Assembly (NCBI GenBank): GCA_963995525.1
Contig: OZ023213.1
Coordinates: 51,346,481 to 51,410,480 of the forward strand
Length of the DNA: 64,000 nucleotides
From: Escarpia spicata
Lineage: Eukaryota; Annelida; Polychaeta; Sabellida; Siboglinidae
Direction: 5' to 3'
Shown: positions 10,601 to 21,312 of the stretch, one piece after another
Layout of the letters: the number at the start of each line of letters is the position of its first letter
Numbering within the stretch: position 1 is the first letter of the stretch
Notes under the pieces: generated by a model
Seen by the model: only the letters and a program-made list of their open reading frames with translations
Told to the model about the DNA's origin: nothing
The model's database searches: none
Translations under genes and position numbers: made by a program

Positions 10601-12005
10601 CGGACGAGCGGTGCGAGATTGTCCATTAAGGTCGTCAGTACGCCAGGGTTGTCTGTGACACACAGTTACCATCCGTCGGACGAGCGGTGCGAGATTGTCC
10701 ATTAAGGTCGTCATTACGCCAGGGTTGTTTGTGACACACAGTTACCACCCGTCGGACGAGCGGTGCGAGATTGTCCATTAAGGTCGTCAGTACGCCAGGG
10801 TTGTTTGTGACACACAGTTACCACCCGTCGGACGAGCGGTGCGAGATTGTCCATTAAGGTCGTCAGTACGCCAGGGTTGTCTGTGACGCACAGTTACCAT
10901 CCGTCGGACGAGCGGTGCGAGATTGTCCATTAAGGTCGTCAGTACGCCAGGGTTGTCTGTGACGCACAGTTACCATCCGTCGGACGAGCGGTGCGAGATT
11001 GTCCATTAAGGTCGTCAGTACGCCAGGGTTGTTTGTGACACACAGTTACCATCCGTCGGACGAGCGGTGCGAGATTGTCCTTTAAGGTCGTCAGTACGCC
11101 AGGGTTGTCTGTGACACACAGTTACCACCCGTCGGACGAGCGGTGCGAGATTGTCCATTAAGGTCGTCAGTACGCCAGGGTTGTTTGTGACTCACAGTTA
11201 CCATCCGTCGGACGAGCGGTGCGAGATTTTCCATTAAGGTCGTCAGTACGCCAGGGTTGTTTGTGACACACAGTTACCATCCGTCGGACGAGCGGTGCGA
11301 GATTGTCCATTAAGGTCGTCAGTACGCCAGGGTTGTTTGTGACGCACAGTTACCATCCGTCGGACGAGCGGTGCGAGATTGTCCATTAAGGTCGTCAGTA
11401 TGCCAGGGTTGTTTGTGACACACAGTTACCACCCGTCGGACGAGCGGTGCGAGATTGTCCATTAAGGTCGTCAGTACGCCAGGGTTGTTTGTGACACACA
11501 GTTACCATCCGTCGGACGAGCGGTGCGAGATTGTCCATTAAGGTCGTCAGTACGCCAGGGTTGTTTGTGACACACAGTTACCATCCGTCGGACGAGCGGT
11601 GCGAGATTGTCCATTAAGGTCGTCAGTACGCCATAGTTTTTTGTGACGCACAGTTACCATCCGTCGGACGAGCGGTGCGAGATTGTCCTTTAAGGTCGTC
11701 AGTACGCCAGGGTTGTCTGTGACACACAGTTACCACCCGTCGGACGAGCGGTGCGAGATTGTCCATTAAGGTCGTCAGTACGCCAGGGTTGTCTGTGACT
11801 CACAGTTACCATCCTTCGGACGAGCGGTGCGAGATTGTCCTTTAAGGTCGTCAGTACGCCAGGGTTGTCTGAGACGCACAGTTACCATCCGTCGGACGAT
11901 CGGTGCGAGATTGTCCATTAAGGTCGTCAGTACGCCAGGGTTGTCTGTGACTCACAGTTACCACCCATCGGACGAGCGGTGCGAGATTGTCCATTAAGGT
12001 CGTCA
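7668..12005 (-). repeat. ~57-copy 76-bp minisatellite made from LINE D coding sequence
   Basis: A 76-bp unit repeats with high identity across about 4.3 kb. It contains CGTCAGTACGCCAGGGTTGT and GAGATTGTCCATTAAGG. On the minus strand each unit encodes LMDNLAPLVRRMVTV...QPWRTD, the endonuclease-RT linker of L2-like LINEs. Unexpanded flanking codons sit on both sides: ESFCEQYHTELTTLMDNLAPL at the upstream edge (12.0 kb) and QPWRTDGLQRLRRQISQAERR at the downstream edge (7.67 kb). Because 76 is not a multiple of 3, every added unit shifts the frame. Variants (GCACAG/ACTCAC/ACACAC; GAACGG/GAGCGG) tend to cycle in threes. Confidence 0.95.
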
Positions 12006-12232
12006 ACTCAGTATGATACTGTTCGCAAAAACTCTCGATGTCACCGGCAGATAATACAGACATCCTGTAAATAAACATTCCCAACAAGCTAGATGTCATT
12101 TTCCTCAATGGCATGTAAACGTTGTTCTTATAGTATTCAATTTCAAATAACACATTGCAAAAGTTGAGAAATAATATCCGCATGTCATCCATATAAGTTA
12201 TTTTCTCACTTGCAAAACCTGATGACGGATTA
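12006..12232 (-). pseudogene. LINE D segment upstream of the array
   Basis: The minus frame reads MSVLSAGDIESFCEQYHTEL directly into the first array unit, as expected for the end of the endonuclease domain. The element is cut off by the (CA)n tract; no endonuclease body is visible beyond it. Confidence 0.55.
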
Positions 12233-12236
12233 TTTT

Positions 12237-12533
<297 letters not shown>

Positions 12534-12962
12534 TGGTTTGCATTTATTTCACCCAGGGGCTTTTTATATAAAATGGTGGTTTGCCAGAGCAATGGCATTA
12601 CAAATTCTTCAAATGAGTTTATCAGCACAGAACATCAATATTTTATCAGTTGCATCTAAATAAAATAAAAAAATGTGTAGTACCATATAAATACCAATTT
12701 ATCTGCAATTGTTCCTTTCTTCGATTACACAGCTTGGCGACGCAAGCGCAGTTTGTTTTGTTCACTGACACGCTCTTCGTCCGACGCACTCTTCATCGGC
12801 CACGCCCTCTCCTCCCACCCCTTCCTCTCGCTGCACCCTGTATATGTAGTTCACCTTTTCCCACCTCTGCAGTCCTTTCAATCAACCTATGTGAATGAAA
12901 GGATCATATGATTATGCTAAATATTTGTTATACCAATAACATTTAGTATACATATATTATAT
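12534..12962. other. Unannotated spacer
   Basis: A short pyrimidine-rich stretch (12780-12860) is present. I see no coding or RNA signal. Confidence 0.4.
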
Positions 12963-13300
12963 GGATCGCAGTAGCACAAAGGTAAGAGCTTCGGACTCTC
13001 GACTGAGAGAACCCGGGATCGAATCCTATGCGGCGGTGTCGAACCTTGGGCAAGGTCGTTACTCTAAATTGCTTCAGTTCGCTCAGCTGTATGAATGAGT
13101 ATCTGACAATAGACAGTGGTGGATATTTGTGTACGAATAGTCTTTGCGCATTAATTGCAGTGTGGCTGAATGCTTCCCAGATAAGTCTAGATGGTGTTCG
13201 ATTGACCAGGTCTGCCAGAGAGTAAAGTGTAAAGTGCTTTGAGCAGTCCTTAGGACTGGATACTGCGCAATATAAGAACTTACCTTTTTATACATATATA
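12963..13300 (+). mobile_element. tRNA-derived SINE with Deu-like core
   Basis: The head has a Pol III A-box-like TAGCACAAAGGTAAGAG (about 12972) and a B-box-like GGGATCGAATCC (about 13015), spaced as in a tRNA. The body contains CCTTGGGCAAGGTCGTTACTC (split as seen near 13045) and AATTGCTTCAGTTCGCTCAG, resembling the Deu/CORE central domain. The tail AGTGCTTTGAGCAGTCC ... TGCGCAATATAAGAACTTA resembles the L2-like 3' end at about 40795, suggesting tail sharing with a LINE. It is about 330 bp. The SINE family name is not assigned. Confidence 0.7.
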
Positions 13301-15170
13301 CTGCTTTACCAGCAACAGTGGGAATACTTAGTAGAACATTTGGTTTCGCAGCCATAAGCCTGGACACACCGACACCCAGGTACACAAATGATCGTGGTGC
13401 TCAATGCAAAACTTTGGTGTCTGAATTACTTTTATTTCATCATAGTTATAGTGCTCGCAGACTTGGCATGCGATGGGTGCATACGTCCTCCCACTGAGAC
13501 AAGGGTTCCTCTGGGGGCAAGTAGTGGTAAAAACTTTAAAGACAATGGACATTACCCCTTTACCTTGAAAATCGTCAACACTACCCACCAATCGATACGG
13601 AAAATCTGACATACTCCATTACTTTCATATCGACCATGTAAATATCCAACAATACTCCCCTGCTCAGGAAAATCTCGTACCCTCCAGCCCTCCCTTATCA
13701 ACCGGCAAAATCTCCAACGAAACCCCCCTCCCCGGGGAAATCTCGAACATAACCCCCTCCCTGGGAAATTCTCCAACTCCCCGACTCAATACAACAATTA
13801 ATACAAGTCTCGTGGCAGAAAAACGGACCCCAACAAAAAACCACGCAAAGCCAACGCCACGGGTCAGCTGATCATTAGCCGGTCGTAATCAAAACCAGTC
13901 CATTCTGTTGATGGAACTGCACATCCACGCACACGCACACACACATTATGATGTGTTTATAACTAATACATCGTAGACACAGAAACAAATTATTACTAGC
14001 GGATATTGTATCATTAATTACATTTATGTCCCTGGCGTGCCTTCAACTGACAACAGTGTCAACACGAACGGACGCGACTCGCTATTGACGAACAAGACTA
14101 AAGTGCACATAATACAGAATTACATTAATGGACACACGTCTTGTCGATAACAGTCATTGCGCTAACACGATACAAAACAAGATTAATTTCACATACACAG
14201 TGACAAACAGAACATATACGAGAATTCATTGTACAACTTACATCGGTCGAAGAATCGTCGATGGCATGGAAGCCGTGTTAATAGCGTAAGCGTGTTGACA
14301 TTTGCAGCTCCGCCCCCGTCGGAATTATCCGAGCTCGCTGTTCGGGAATTCGAATGACAGCGCGGTATTTTGAGTGGCAGCGCGACGATTCTTATAAACA
14401 TTGAACGGTTAAATTATAAAGTTGGTTCTGCGTCGTTAAAACATATTTCGGCTGTCAGTACGTTATGATATATATCATTTATACTATATATAACAGTATT
14501 TAAGAAAACATACTATGTTCCTTTAAAAGACAACGAAAAAGAGGCATGCCACAGAAGAGGTGGAGCGAACAATTCAAGCATAACACTTGATTCCCGCTAT
14601 TAACACGCGGTGCGTTCTGGATAAACTTGACTTACTTGACTTAAATGCCTACGCCGGTTTGACCTCTCACAATCCTCCTGGATGTCACACGCCTCCATTT
14701 CGTCCTGTCTAAATCACACCGCTCTGCTTTAGAGTAGAGAATGCTACTCAGATATTGTATAGCCGTATTCGTAAATGAAAAGCGTGTAACATAAAAACTG
14801 AGTACTGGAGTGGACCAGAGTTCAGAAGGAACGAATATTTGTGCCAAATATTTAAACAGGGTAACATATGACTAAGGAAGTGTGGTCACATAACAGTGCT
14901 CTTTGTAATGGTCAGACTTGACCGGAATGATAAATATGATGGCCAAAATTTGTCTCAGGCGGTCCATATGATGGTCGGAGTTGACATAAGGGGACCCATG
15001 TGACGGTCTAAGTTGATGTAGCTGTGGTTAGCGGAATGTTAGAGGTTGTCCAGTATTGGTGTTGTCTACCACTGACCATGTGGTGACAGGGGTCAAACAG
15101 CGACAGTCCCTGTGGTGTGATGAGACATTCGGTCCTAAGCAGAACAACATGTGTTGGGTTTGTCTTTGTC
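13301..15170. other. Intergenic stretch with a small CT-rich tandem patch
   Basis: A degenerate ~35-bp repeat of the form AATCTC..AC..CCCCTCCC runs through about 13610-13790. A short CA/CG-rich patch sits at about 13925-13945. I see no convincing exon elsewhere in the stretch. Confidence 0.4.
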
Positions 15171-15230
15171 AGGATGTACTCGGTGCGGCACCCAACTCAC
15201 CAGAAAGTTGGTCTGGTCTGCCCTCTACAG

Positions 15231-15579
15231 TCAGATGTCGAACAGCTCAAGCGTGATGTCAAGGCGATACGAAGTGTACTACTGAGAGACACAGAGCAGC
15301 TCAGACGAGAAACTACGGATTCAAGGGTGATGTTATGTACAGATGTCCAGCATCTCAAGCGTGACGTCACGGCGATACGGAAGAGACTACAGACAGACGT
15401 TGAGCAGCTCAGGCGAGAGAATACTGAGGCACGGGATGTATTACAGCAAGATGTCCTTCAGCTCAAGCGTGACGTCAAGCGTGATGTCAAGCGTGATGTC
15501 AGTGAGATACGGGAAATGTCACAGGACAACGTCGCTGCATCGCCTGCTTCACACAGCAATCAAGGATTCACCTGTACAG
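15231..15579 (+). CDS. Predicted coiled-coil exon (gene unknown)
   Basis: An open + frame is bounded by a fair acceptor (CCCTCTACAG before 15231; an alternative acceptor ends near 15172) and a donor (TACAG|GTATTG at 15579, phase 1). It encodes about 116 residues of charged heptads: DVEQLKRDVKAIRS, LLRDTEQLRRETTDSR, DVQHLKRDVTAIRKRLQ, DVEQLRRENTEARDVLQ, then a 12-bp triplication giving KRDVKRDVKRDV. The ~35-residue repeat is strongly coiled-coil. It lies 0.65 kb before channel exon 1, but the phase-1 exit cannot be tied to a next exon, so it may belong to another gene or an uncaptured 5' end. Confidence 0.45.
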
Positions 15580-16223
15580 GTATTGTGTATTTCCATCGAT
15601 TCTCTTCCGTGAGCAACACAGGGCAGGGTCTAAGTTTGTTCGTCCAACCGTCAAACCGCAACATGTGTCAGAGACCACACGTGCTAAGGAATGGAGGAGC
15701 AAATTCATAGACATAAGTAACAATATACCCCAAACCAGCAGGTTCTTTTTGATGAGTGTTCAGACCGAGGGCAGCATACACTATTTGTATTAACAAAACA
15801 GTAATCGACCGACTCTTGGTTACAGTAACTACAACAATCTTCACAGCCACACATTATTCCTCAAAAACACACATTCATGCCACAAACGAAGAACGTTTCA
15901 CTCACGTTGCTGGAGTAATAAGGCGCTAGGGACTTCCACTACTCGATATTTAATTGCAATATACTAAATTTGGGGCTTCTTCCTTTATACTTCCACTCAG
16001 CATTGAAACTGTGATCATTAATCGAACAAAACATCTAGTCAAACATGACTAAAAATATAATAAAAAAGGAACCTATATTCTGCCATTGCTTAATATGAAT
16101 AACAAAAATCACATGTCACTACTTGATGCTGACGTCACCAACAATGGACCAACTAATTTATTTGCGCCATCTACACTTTGTTGTCTCGAAACAAGAAATT
16201 CATTGTGTATAAAATAATTGTAG

Positions 16224-16437
16224 ATAAGAAAGACGCCAGCTGCGCGAGCGAAATACAGGCCAAATCCCAGACGCCTTCCTCTCCGTCGATAGCGACGTCG
16301 CTACTGCACGGTGACGCCGGAGACGAGACGAGCGAACCGAGCAAGCAGTGGGGTCACGCCTTCAGGACGTTCTGTAAAACGACCACATTTCACGGGCTAC
16401 GAAACGCCACTGATTCGACAAGCCACATCGCTCGAAG
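16224..16437 (+). CDS. DEG/ENaC channel exon 1 of those found: cytoplasmic N-terminus with HG motif
   Basis: The frame ends WGHAFRTFCKTTTFHGLRN...TSHIARR, with the donor CTCGAAG|GTAAAG after 16437 (phase 2). FC.TTT.HG is the conserved cytoplasmic gating segment of DEG/ENaC channels just before TM1. No ATG lies between this motif and the upstream in-frame stop (16154), so an earlier exon must supply the start. The acceptor is uncertain: TTGTAG ending at 16223 is my choice, and other AGs downstream are possible. It is Ser/Thr-rich before the HG block, as is usual for this region. Confidence 0.75.
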
Positions 16438-16737
16438 GTAAAGAAATTCTTGAAATCTACCCGGCTGGATTGTGTTCGTTTAGTCAAGAATTCAATGGTA
16501 TCCTTTTGAACAACCAATTATTGCAGAATATTTTAGGTGTGGTTAATACTCTGACACACTTCGATAGTTCCGTTCTTATAATGATTGTTTCGCCATATTC
16601 ATGCTTTTCTTGTTTTTAGGTTTTATATATTCAGTGGCTTTTTTTCTGTGGGCGTTTCACCTTCTCCTGCCCATCTCGTTTTCTACACATCACATTATGA
16701 CGCATCTATATAGGGGCATTTCAACTGTTTGTTTCTT

Positions 16738-17030
16738 CACTTTTCGTACCGAATGGCGTTTGCACATTCCATGATCCCTTGCCGTTGCGTATAGCGTTTG
16801 TTCATTCCATGTTCACATTCCGTAGCGTATAGCGTTTGTACATTCCATGTTCCTGTGGCGGTATCATAGTTCGCCATGTTCAATTCCGTCTTTTTGTCTC
16901 CCGTATTTGACTTTCCACTTCCACCCGGGATGTGCTCAACGTGGAGTGCGGTCGTTGTCTGCCTACTAAATTCACGTTTTACCATTACGGCCTGTCCGAC
17001 TCCACCGCTACAGCAAGCAGCGCTGGGCAT
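16738..17030 (-). repeat. Endonuclease N-terminus fragment with small tandem expansion
   Basis: On the minus strand, MANYDTATGTWNVQTLYA resembles the beginning of a LINE endonuclease (GTWNVRTLY). The stretch TGGAATGTRCAAACGCTATA then repeats about three times at a spacing of roughly 45 bp between 16750 and 16890. Only this fragment of a retroelement is present. Confidence 0.5.
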
Positions 17031-17767
17031 CGCGACATTGCTCGATATTAAACGTTAATGTCACCGGCTTGTAGACAACATTATTACATTAACACACCTT
17101 CAGGCTACGTAACAATTAATATCAATTCATGTGACGATTATCACACGAATTCCTAGTTCTGTTCTGTAATTGCAAATGCCAGTGCAAAAAGCAACACTCC
17201 GAATGTCATAACTTTCAACAAATTAAACAGACACATCACGGTGCAACCGTTTTCATTTTCGAACATAGAATACGATGCTTTATCTTAATGGTGTGTCATA
17301 AATCCAACCATGCCATTGCAAATGACATACTACAAGTTTATGAAATTAGGGAAATACTTTACATAATGAAAGGATCTTTAACATAATCCGTCTCGGTATG
17401 AATGTGTGATGTGTTGCAATATGCGTGCCGTATGAAAGCAACACAATTACGTTGGAGAGTACCTGTAACATTGTGAAAACGTATAATGTTGCGTGACACT
17501 CCACTACGAAATGAGTTTCATTGACCAACAACCATTGTGAGATACAGGCAGGTATAGCCGATTGCTTCCAGGTTGATAGCCAGAGTTTATTTGCAGCTAA
17601 ATAATTAAAATAATGTTATATATTTGCTGATAAGTTTATAAGTGCAGTCACGCAATCGATTTAAATGTTGACTAGTTCTGTAGAAGACCTTTTTCGTATC
17701 TTTATACGTATTGTAGGTATCTTTACATGGAACTTTCTTGTAACTTCTATAGAGAAACACTATTTAC

Positions 17768-18835
17768 GTGGTGGCGTGAGAACAGGCGCAATATCATACA
17801 TGTCTACTTGTGATGACTAAAATGACTGATATTATTAGTGAATCGACGCACCGTCTCGCACAGACCGGGTTGCGCCGAACTAGTGGCCTCGCACTTAAGC
17901 GACTACTCAATACACATCGTGACATATAATCCATCAACACAAACACAATAAAATAGTACACCAGAAAAAAAGTATTTCTTTTTTATAAATATAAATAAAT
18001 CGTTATGATAGACAATGGCCTTGATGCAATAAGGGGCATTGTGGCAAATGTAACGTCTAATGACGCATTCGTACATGTGAGAGAGATCGTCTCGCTTGAT
18101 TGGTGATTTGGTCTTTTTATCCACACGGCATCTTTCATTGTCGAATTCTTCGGTCTAGCCTGTCTGCTAGATTCGCTTCCTCCCAGTCTATAGTGTGGTT
18201 TTCTGTTGTTGTCTGGTCCGTGAGAGCGGATTTGTTGATGACAGACATGTATTTTTGTATCGCTCCTCGCGATTTTATCTATGGGTGTCGTCAACGTCAT
18301 TTTTGTATTCCTCGAATGTAGTATTGAACAATATTCCCGTCTCCCAATATATCCAGCAAAACAGTTTTTGCAAGGTATTTGATAACAAATAACAGTTTTA
18401 ATAAAAATAAGCTGTTCTGACGAATTTTCGGTTAATTATTATTACATTTCGAACGTATTGTCATGTCTAAACGATGTAATAATGTTCATATCCGCTAAAT
18501 TATTCCTCGAGGTCATGCACTACTAAAATAGCACCCACAGGTGCGTGTTCTTTTTCCACTTAACCTGGGACAAAATGAACAGTTTGCTAAAATAATCATG
18601 CTGAAGTACAAATGTGCCAACTTTCCTCATGAAACCAAATGCAAACCAAGCCAATCTTGGAAACGCAGTCATGACGAATTTTCTTAATTAGAAATAATCA
18701 TAGTTCGAACGTTTCAATGTTAATCTTAATATTGGTATTGTGTATAAAAATAGCTCAACCAAATGTTTATTCTGATGAATTGTTGTGACTATTTGAACGT
18801 TACAAAATATAGCTACCATGATATTTTTTTTTTGG
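17768..18835 (-). mobile_element. Penelope-like element 3' fragment, copy 1
   Basis: The minus strand encodes, with frameshifts, NKSALTDQTTTENHTIDWEE, then WIKRP/MDKKTKSPIKRDDLSHMYE. This resembles the C-terminal tail of Penelope-like (RT-GIY-YIG) proteins (..ENH.IDWE.A......R...E...I.K....NRD.G.YQLSH.YD). The whole ~1.07 kb recurs in the same orientation at about 26905-28030. The GIY-YIG core itself is not visible, so the class rests on the tail motif. Confidence 0.55.
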
Positions 18836-19002
18836 CATACAAAATGTAAAAATTAGATTTGGAAATCAACCGTCAGTTTAATGTTAACGTCGAGTGATAT
18901 GGAACAATACTACATTGTGGAAAAGTTTCAACTCTATCTGAACGGGAGCACTTAGAAGTTACATTTTCCTTAAACCCAATCTGACTGGTCGGTCGTTTGC
19001 AG

Positions 19003-19170
19003 GATTCTCTGGATCACAATCGTGCTATGCAGCACCGCGCTATTCGGTTCTCAATGTCAGCACTTGGTGCGACACTACTTGAACCGGCCTGTCACATTGA
19101 AAACATCGATGTCAAGACAAGAACCTGTCGTCTTTCCAGCCGTCACCATTTGCAACCAAAACACCTTCAG
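19003..19170 (+). CDS. DEG/ENaC channel exon 2: TM1 and post-TM1 motif
   Basis: The acceptor TCGTTTGCAG precedes 19003; the donor TTCAG|GTATCA follows 19170. Entry and exit are both phase 2, matching exon 1 and exon 3. It encodes (R)ILWITIVLCSTALFGSQ, a TM1 helix; then CQHLVRHYLNRPVT; then PVVFPAVTICNQNTF(R). FPAVTICN is the signature that follows TM1 throughout the family. A long frame in another register (18997-19305) is a shadow. Confidence 0.92.
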
Positions 19171-19650
19171 GTATCACATATCCAGGATTACATAAATTCA
19201 TCTTTGACATTTTCGTCTACTGGACATTTCATCCCATTGAACATGGAGCGGTGTCTTAGTGTGTTTTGCCAAGAGCTTTCAAGCGAGTTGTTTTTCAAAA
19301 ATTAACAGAACGGAGATTTTGAAATTGAAGATGGCCGCCTTCGACCACCATTCTTACTTATTTGGATGGGTAAAAGGTATTTAGATAGGCGTGATGTGAT
19401 CGTCTAATCATGTACTGTCCACAGGATATCCTAGTCTCCGACAGTTCGAGTTATGTGTTGTGCCACTACTGATATAGTATATATTGAAGAATAGTAAAGA
19501 TGTTGAAAAACACTATGGGTTCAGTTTATTTGTAAAATTCCCTAATATTAAAATTACTATTTGTTATCTGTTGGAATGCCCTGTACTGGTCTTAATGTTG
19601 GATACTTTATCTTGGCATCACATTCATCACGTTTCCGACTTTTGTTGCAG

Positions 19651-19812
19651 ATTTGTGGCAGCTGCAGAAAACGGATCGTATTTTTGGTTGAACGAAATGT
19701 ACAATCACGCAAACAACACCCCGTTCAATTACACGAAATGGGACGTCGGCAACGTGTCGATGTTCGATGTCTACCTTCAACATCGCCATCTCAAGGAAGA
19801 CATGATTGCGTC
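19651..19812 (+). CDS. DEG/ENaC channel exon 3: extracellular finger region
   Basis: The acceptor TTTTGTTGCAG ends at 19650; the donor GCGTC|GTACGT follows 19812, both phase 2. It encodes (R)FVAAAENGSYFWLNEMYNHANN and continues to a C-terminal stretch KEDMIAS. Splicing to exon 4 yields DMIASCRWKG, the expected I..CRW.G junction of the family. N-glycosylation sequons (NGS, NYT, NVS) fit an extracellular segment. The genomic frame reads on to a stop at 19825 only if unspliced. Confidence 0.85.
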
Positions 19813-20050
19813 GTACGTTTCTTAACAAGCTGGCGGACTCTTGACGACACAAGTCACAGTATATAATGTCAACAACGCCTATGGCAATATTGTTTAAATA
19901 AATCATCGTGATGCTGTTTAGTTATCCGATGCATAGTGGCCTCCTGCTTGATTACTGAATCAGTAACAATAGTCTACTTTACTTTGACCAGCCGCACCCA
20001 CTAAGAACGATCAATGTGATGATGGATATTTGTGTACAACAATATTCGTG

Positions 20051-20845
20051 TTATGTTGTTCTCTAACCACCTCCATCTACTTGTCGTTGTCATTTTAGTT
20101 GTCGGTGGAAGGGAATGCCCAACTATACTTGTGTGATGTTGTTCTCTAACCACCTCCATCTACTTGTCGTTGTCATTTTAGTTGTCGGTGGAAGGGAATG
20201 CCCAACTATACTTGTGTGATGTTGTTCTCTAACCACCTCCATCTACTTGTCGTTGTCATTTTAGTTGTCGTTGGAAGGGAATGCCCAACTACACTTGGGT
20301 GATGTTGTTCTCTAACCACCTCCATCTACATGTCGTTGTCATTTTAGTTGTCGGTGGAAGGGAATGCCCAACTACACTTGGGTGATGTTGTTCTCTAACC
20401 ACCTCCAGATACATGTCGTTGTCATTTTAGTTGTCGGTGGAAGGGAATGTCCAACTACACTTGGGTGATGTTGTTCTCTAACCACCTCCAGATACATGTC
20501 GTTGTCATTTTAGTTGTCGGTGGAAGGGAATGCCCAACTATATTCGTGTGATGTTGTTCTCTAACCACCTCCATCTACATGTCGTTGTCATTTTAGTTGT
20601 CGGAGGAAGGGAATGCCCAACTATACTTGGGTGATGTTGTTCTCTAACCACCTCCATCTACATGTCGTTGTCATTTTAGTTGTCGGTGGAAGGGAATGCC
20701 CAACTACACTTGGGTGATGTTGTTCTCTAACCACCTCCAGATACATGTCGTTGTCATTTTAGTTGTCGGTGGAAGGGAATGTCCAACTACACTTGGGTGA
20801 TGTTGTTCTCTAACCACCTCCAGATACATGTCGTTGTCATTTTAG
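20051..20845 (+). repeat. 10-unit 83-bp tandem array duplicating an intron-exon boundary
   Basis: Units start at 20051, 20134, 20217, 20300, 20383, 20466, 20549, 20632, 20715 and 20798, spaced exactly 83 bp. Each contains the pyrimidine-rich acceptor GTTGTCATTTTAG followed by TTGTCGGTGGAA, the first 12 bases of channel exon 4. The tenth acceptor (20844-20845) leads into the real exon; the nine before it lead into CRWKGMPN..., which departs from the real CRWKGVPC at residue 6 and reaches a stop in the next unit. Copies are nearly identical. Confidence 0.95.
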
Positions 20846-20964
20846 TTGTCGGTGGAAAGGCGTGCCGTGCAGTCACGAAGATTTTCAGTTGACCATGACT
20901 GATGCCGGAGTGTGTTACACGTTCAACGCCAGGATTACCGACAACTCCACTGTGAATACGGCTG
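20846..20964 (+). CDS. DEG/ENaC channel exon 4: CRWKG...GVCYTFN
   Basis: Follows the last acceptor of the 83-bp array; the donor GCTG|GTAAAT follows 20964 (phase 1). It encodes (S)CRWKGVPCSHEDFQLTM and TDAGVCYTFNA, then a short polar tail ITDNSTVNTA. CRW.G.PC..DF and G.CYTFN are two of the best-kept extracellular blocks of DEG/ENaC channels, with cysteines that form finger-domain disulphides. Confidence 0.92.
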
Positions 20965-21216
20965 GTAAATTTAACTCCTATCTTATGTATCAATTAAAGG
21001 TGCTCACCTTGGCCTGAAACTACAAAATGTTGGCACCTGCCATGAAATCTTACTATAATCGAGCAAGTGTATGCGGGCATGTTAGCGTTTTCCTCTTAGA
21101 CGGCTTGAACCTTGCAAGCAAAACTATAAGTGATAAATCTGCGACACTTGGGAATATACATAAGATCATTACAAAAAATCTTCCAACCAATTTATGTCGC
21201 CTTTTCATATTTTGCT

Positions 21217-21312
21217 GACTGTCTCATTAGACACGTCATCAGTCAGATACATGACCATATTGACTGTCTCATTAGACACGTCATCAGTCAGATACATGAC
21301 CACATTGACTGC
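21217..21312. repeat. 44-bp tandem duplication
   Basis: TGACTGTCTCATTAGACACG and the following ATCAGTCAGATACATGACC occur twice in a row with one difference. Confidence 0.85.

Noticed and set aside
20051..20845. CRISPR-like or regulatory array
   Set aside because: No unique spacers; a simple tandem array containing an intron-exon boundary in a eukaryotic gene.
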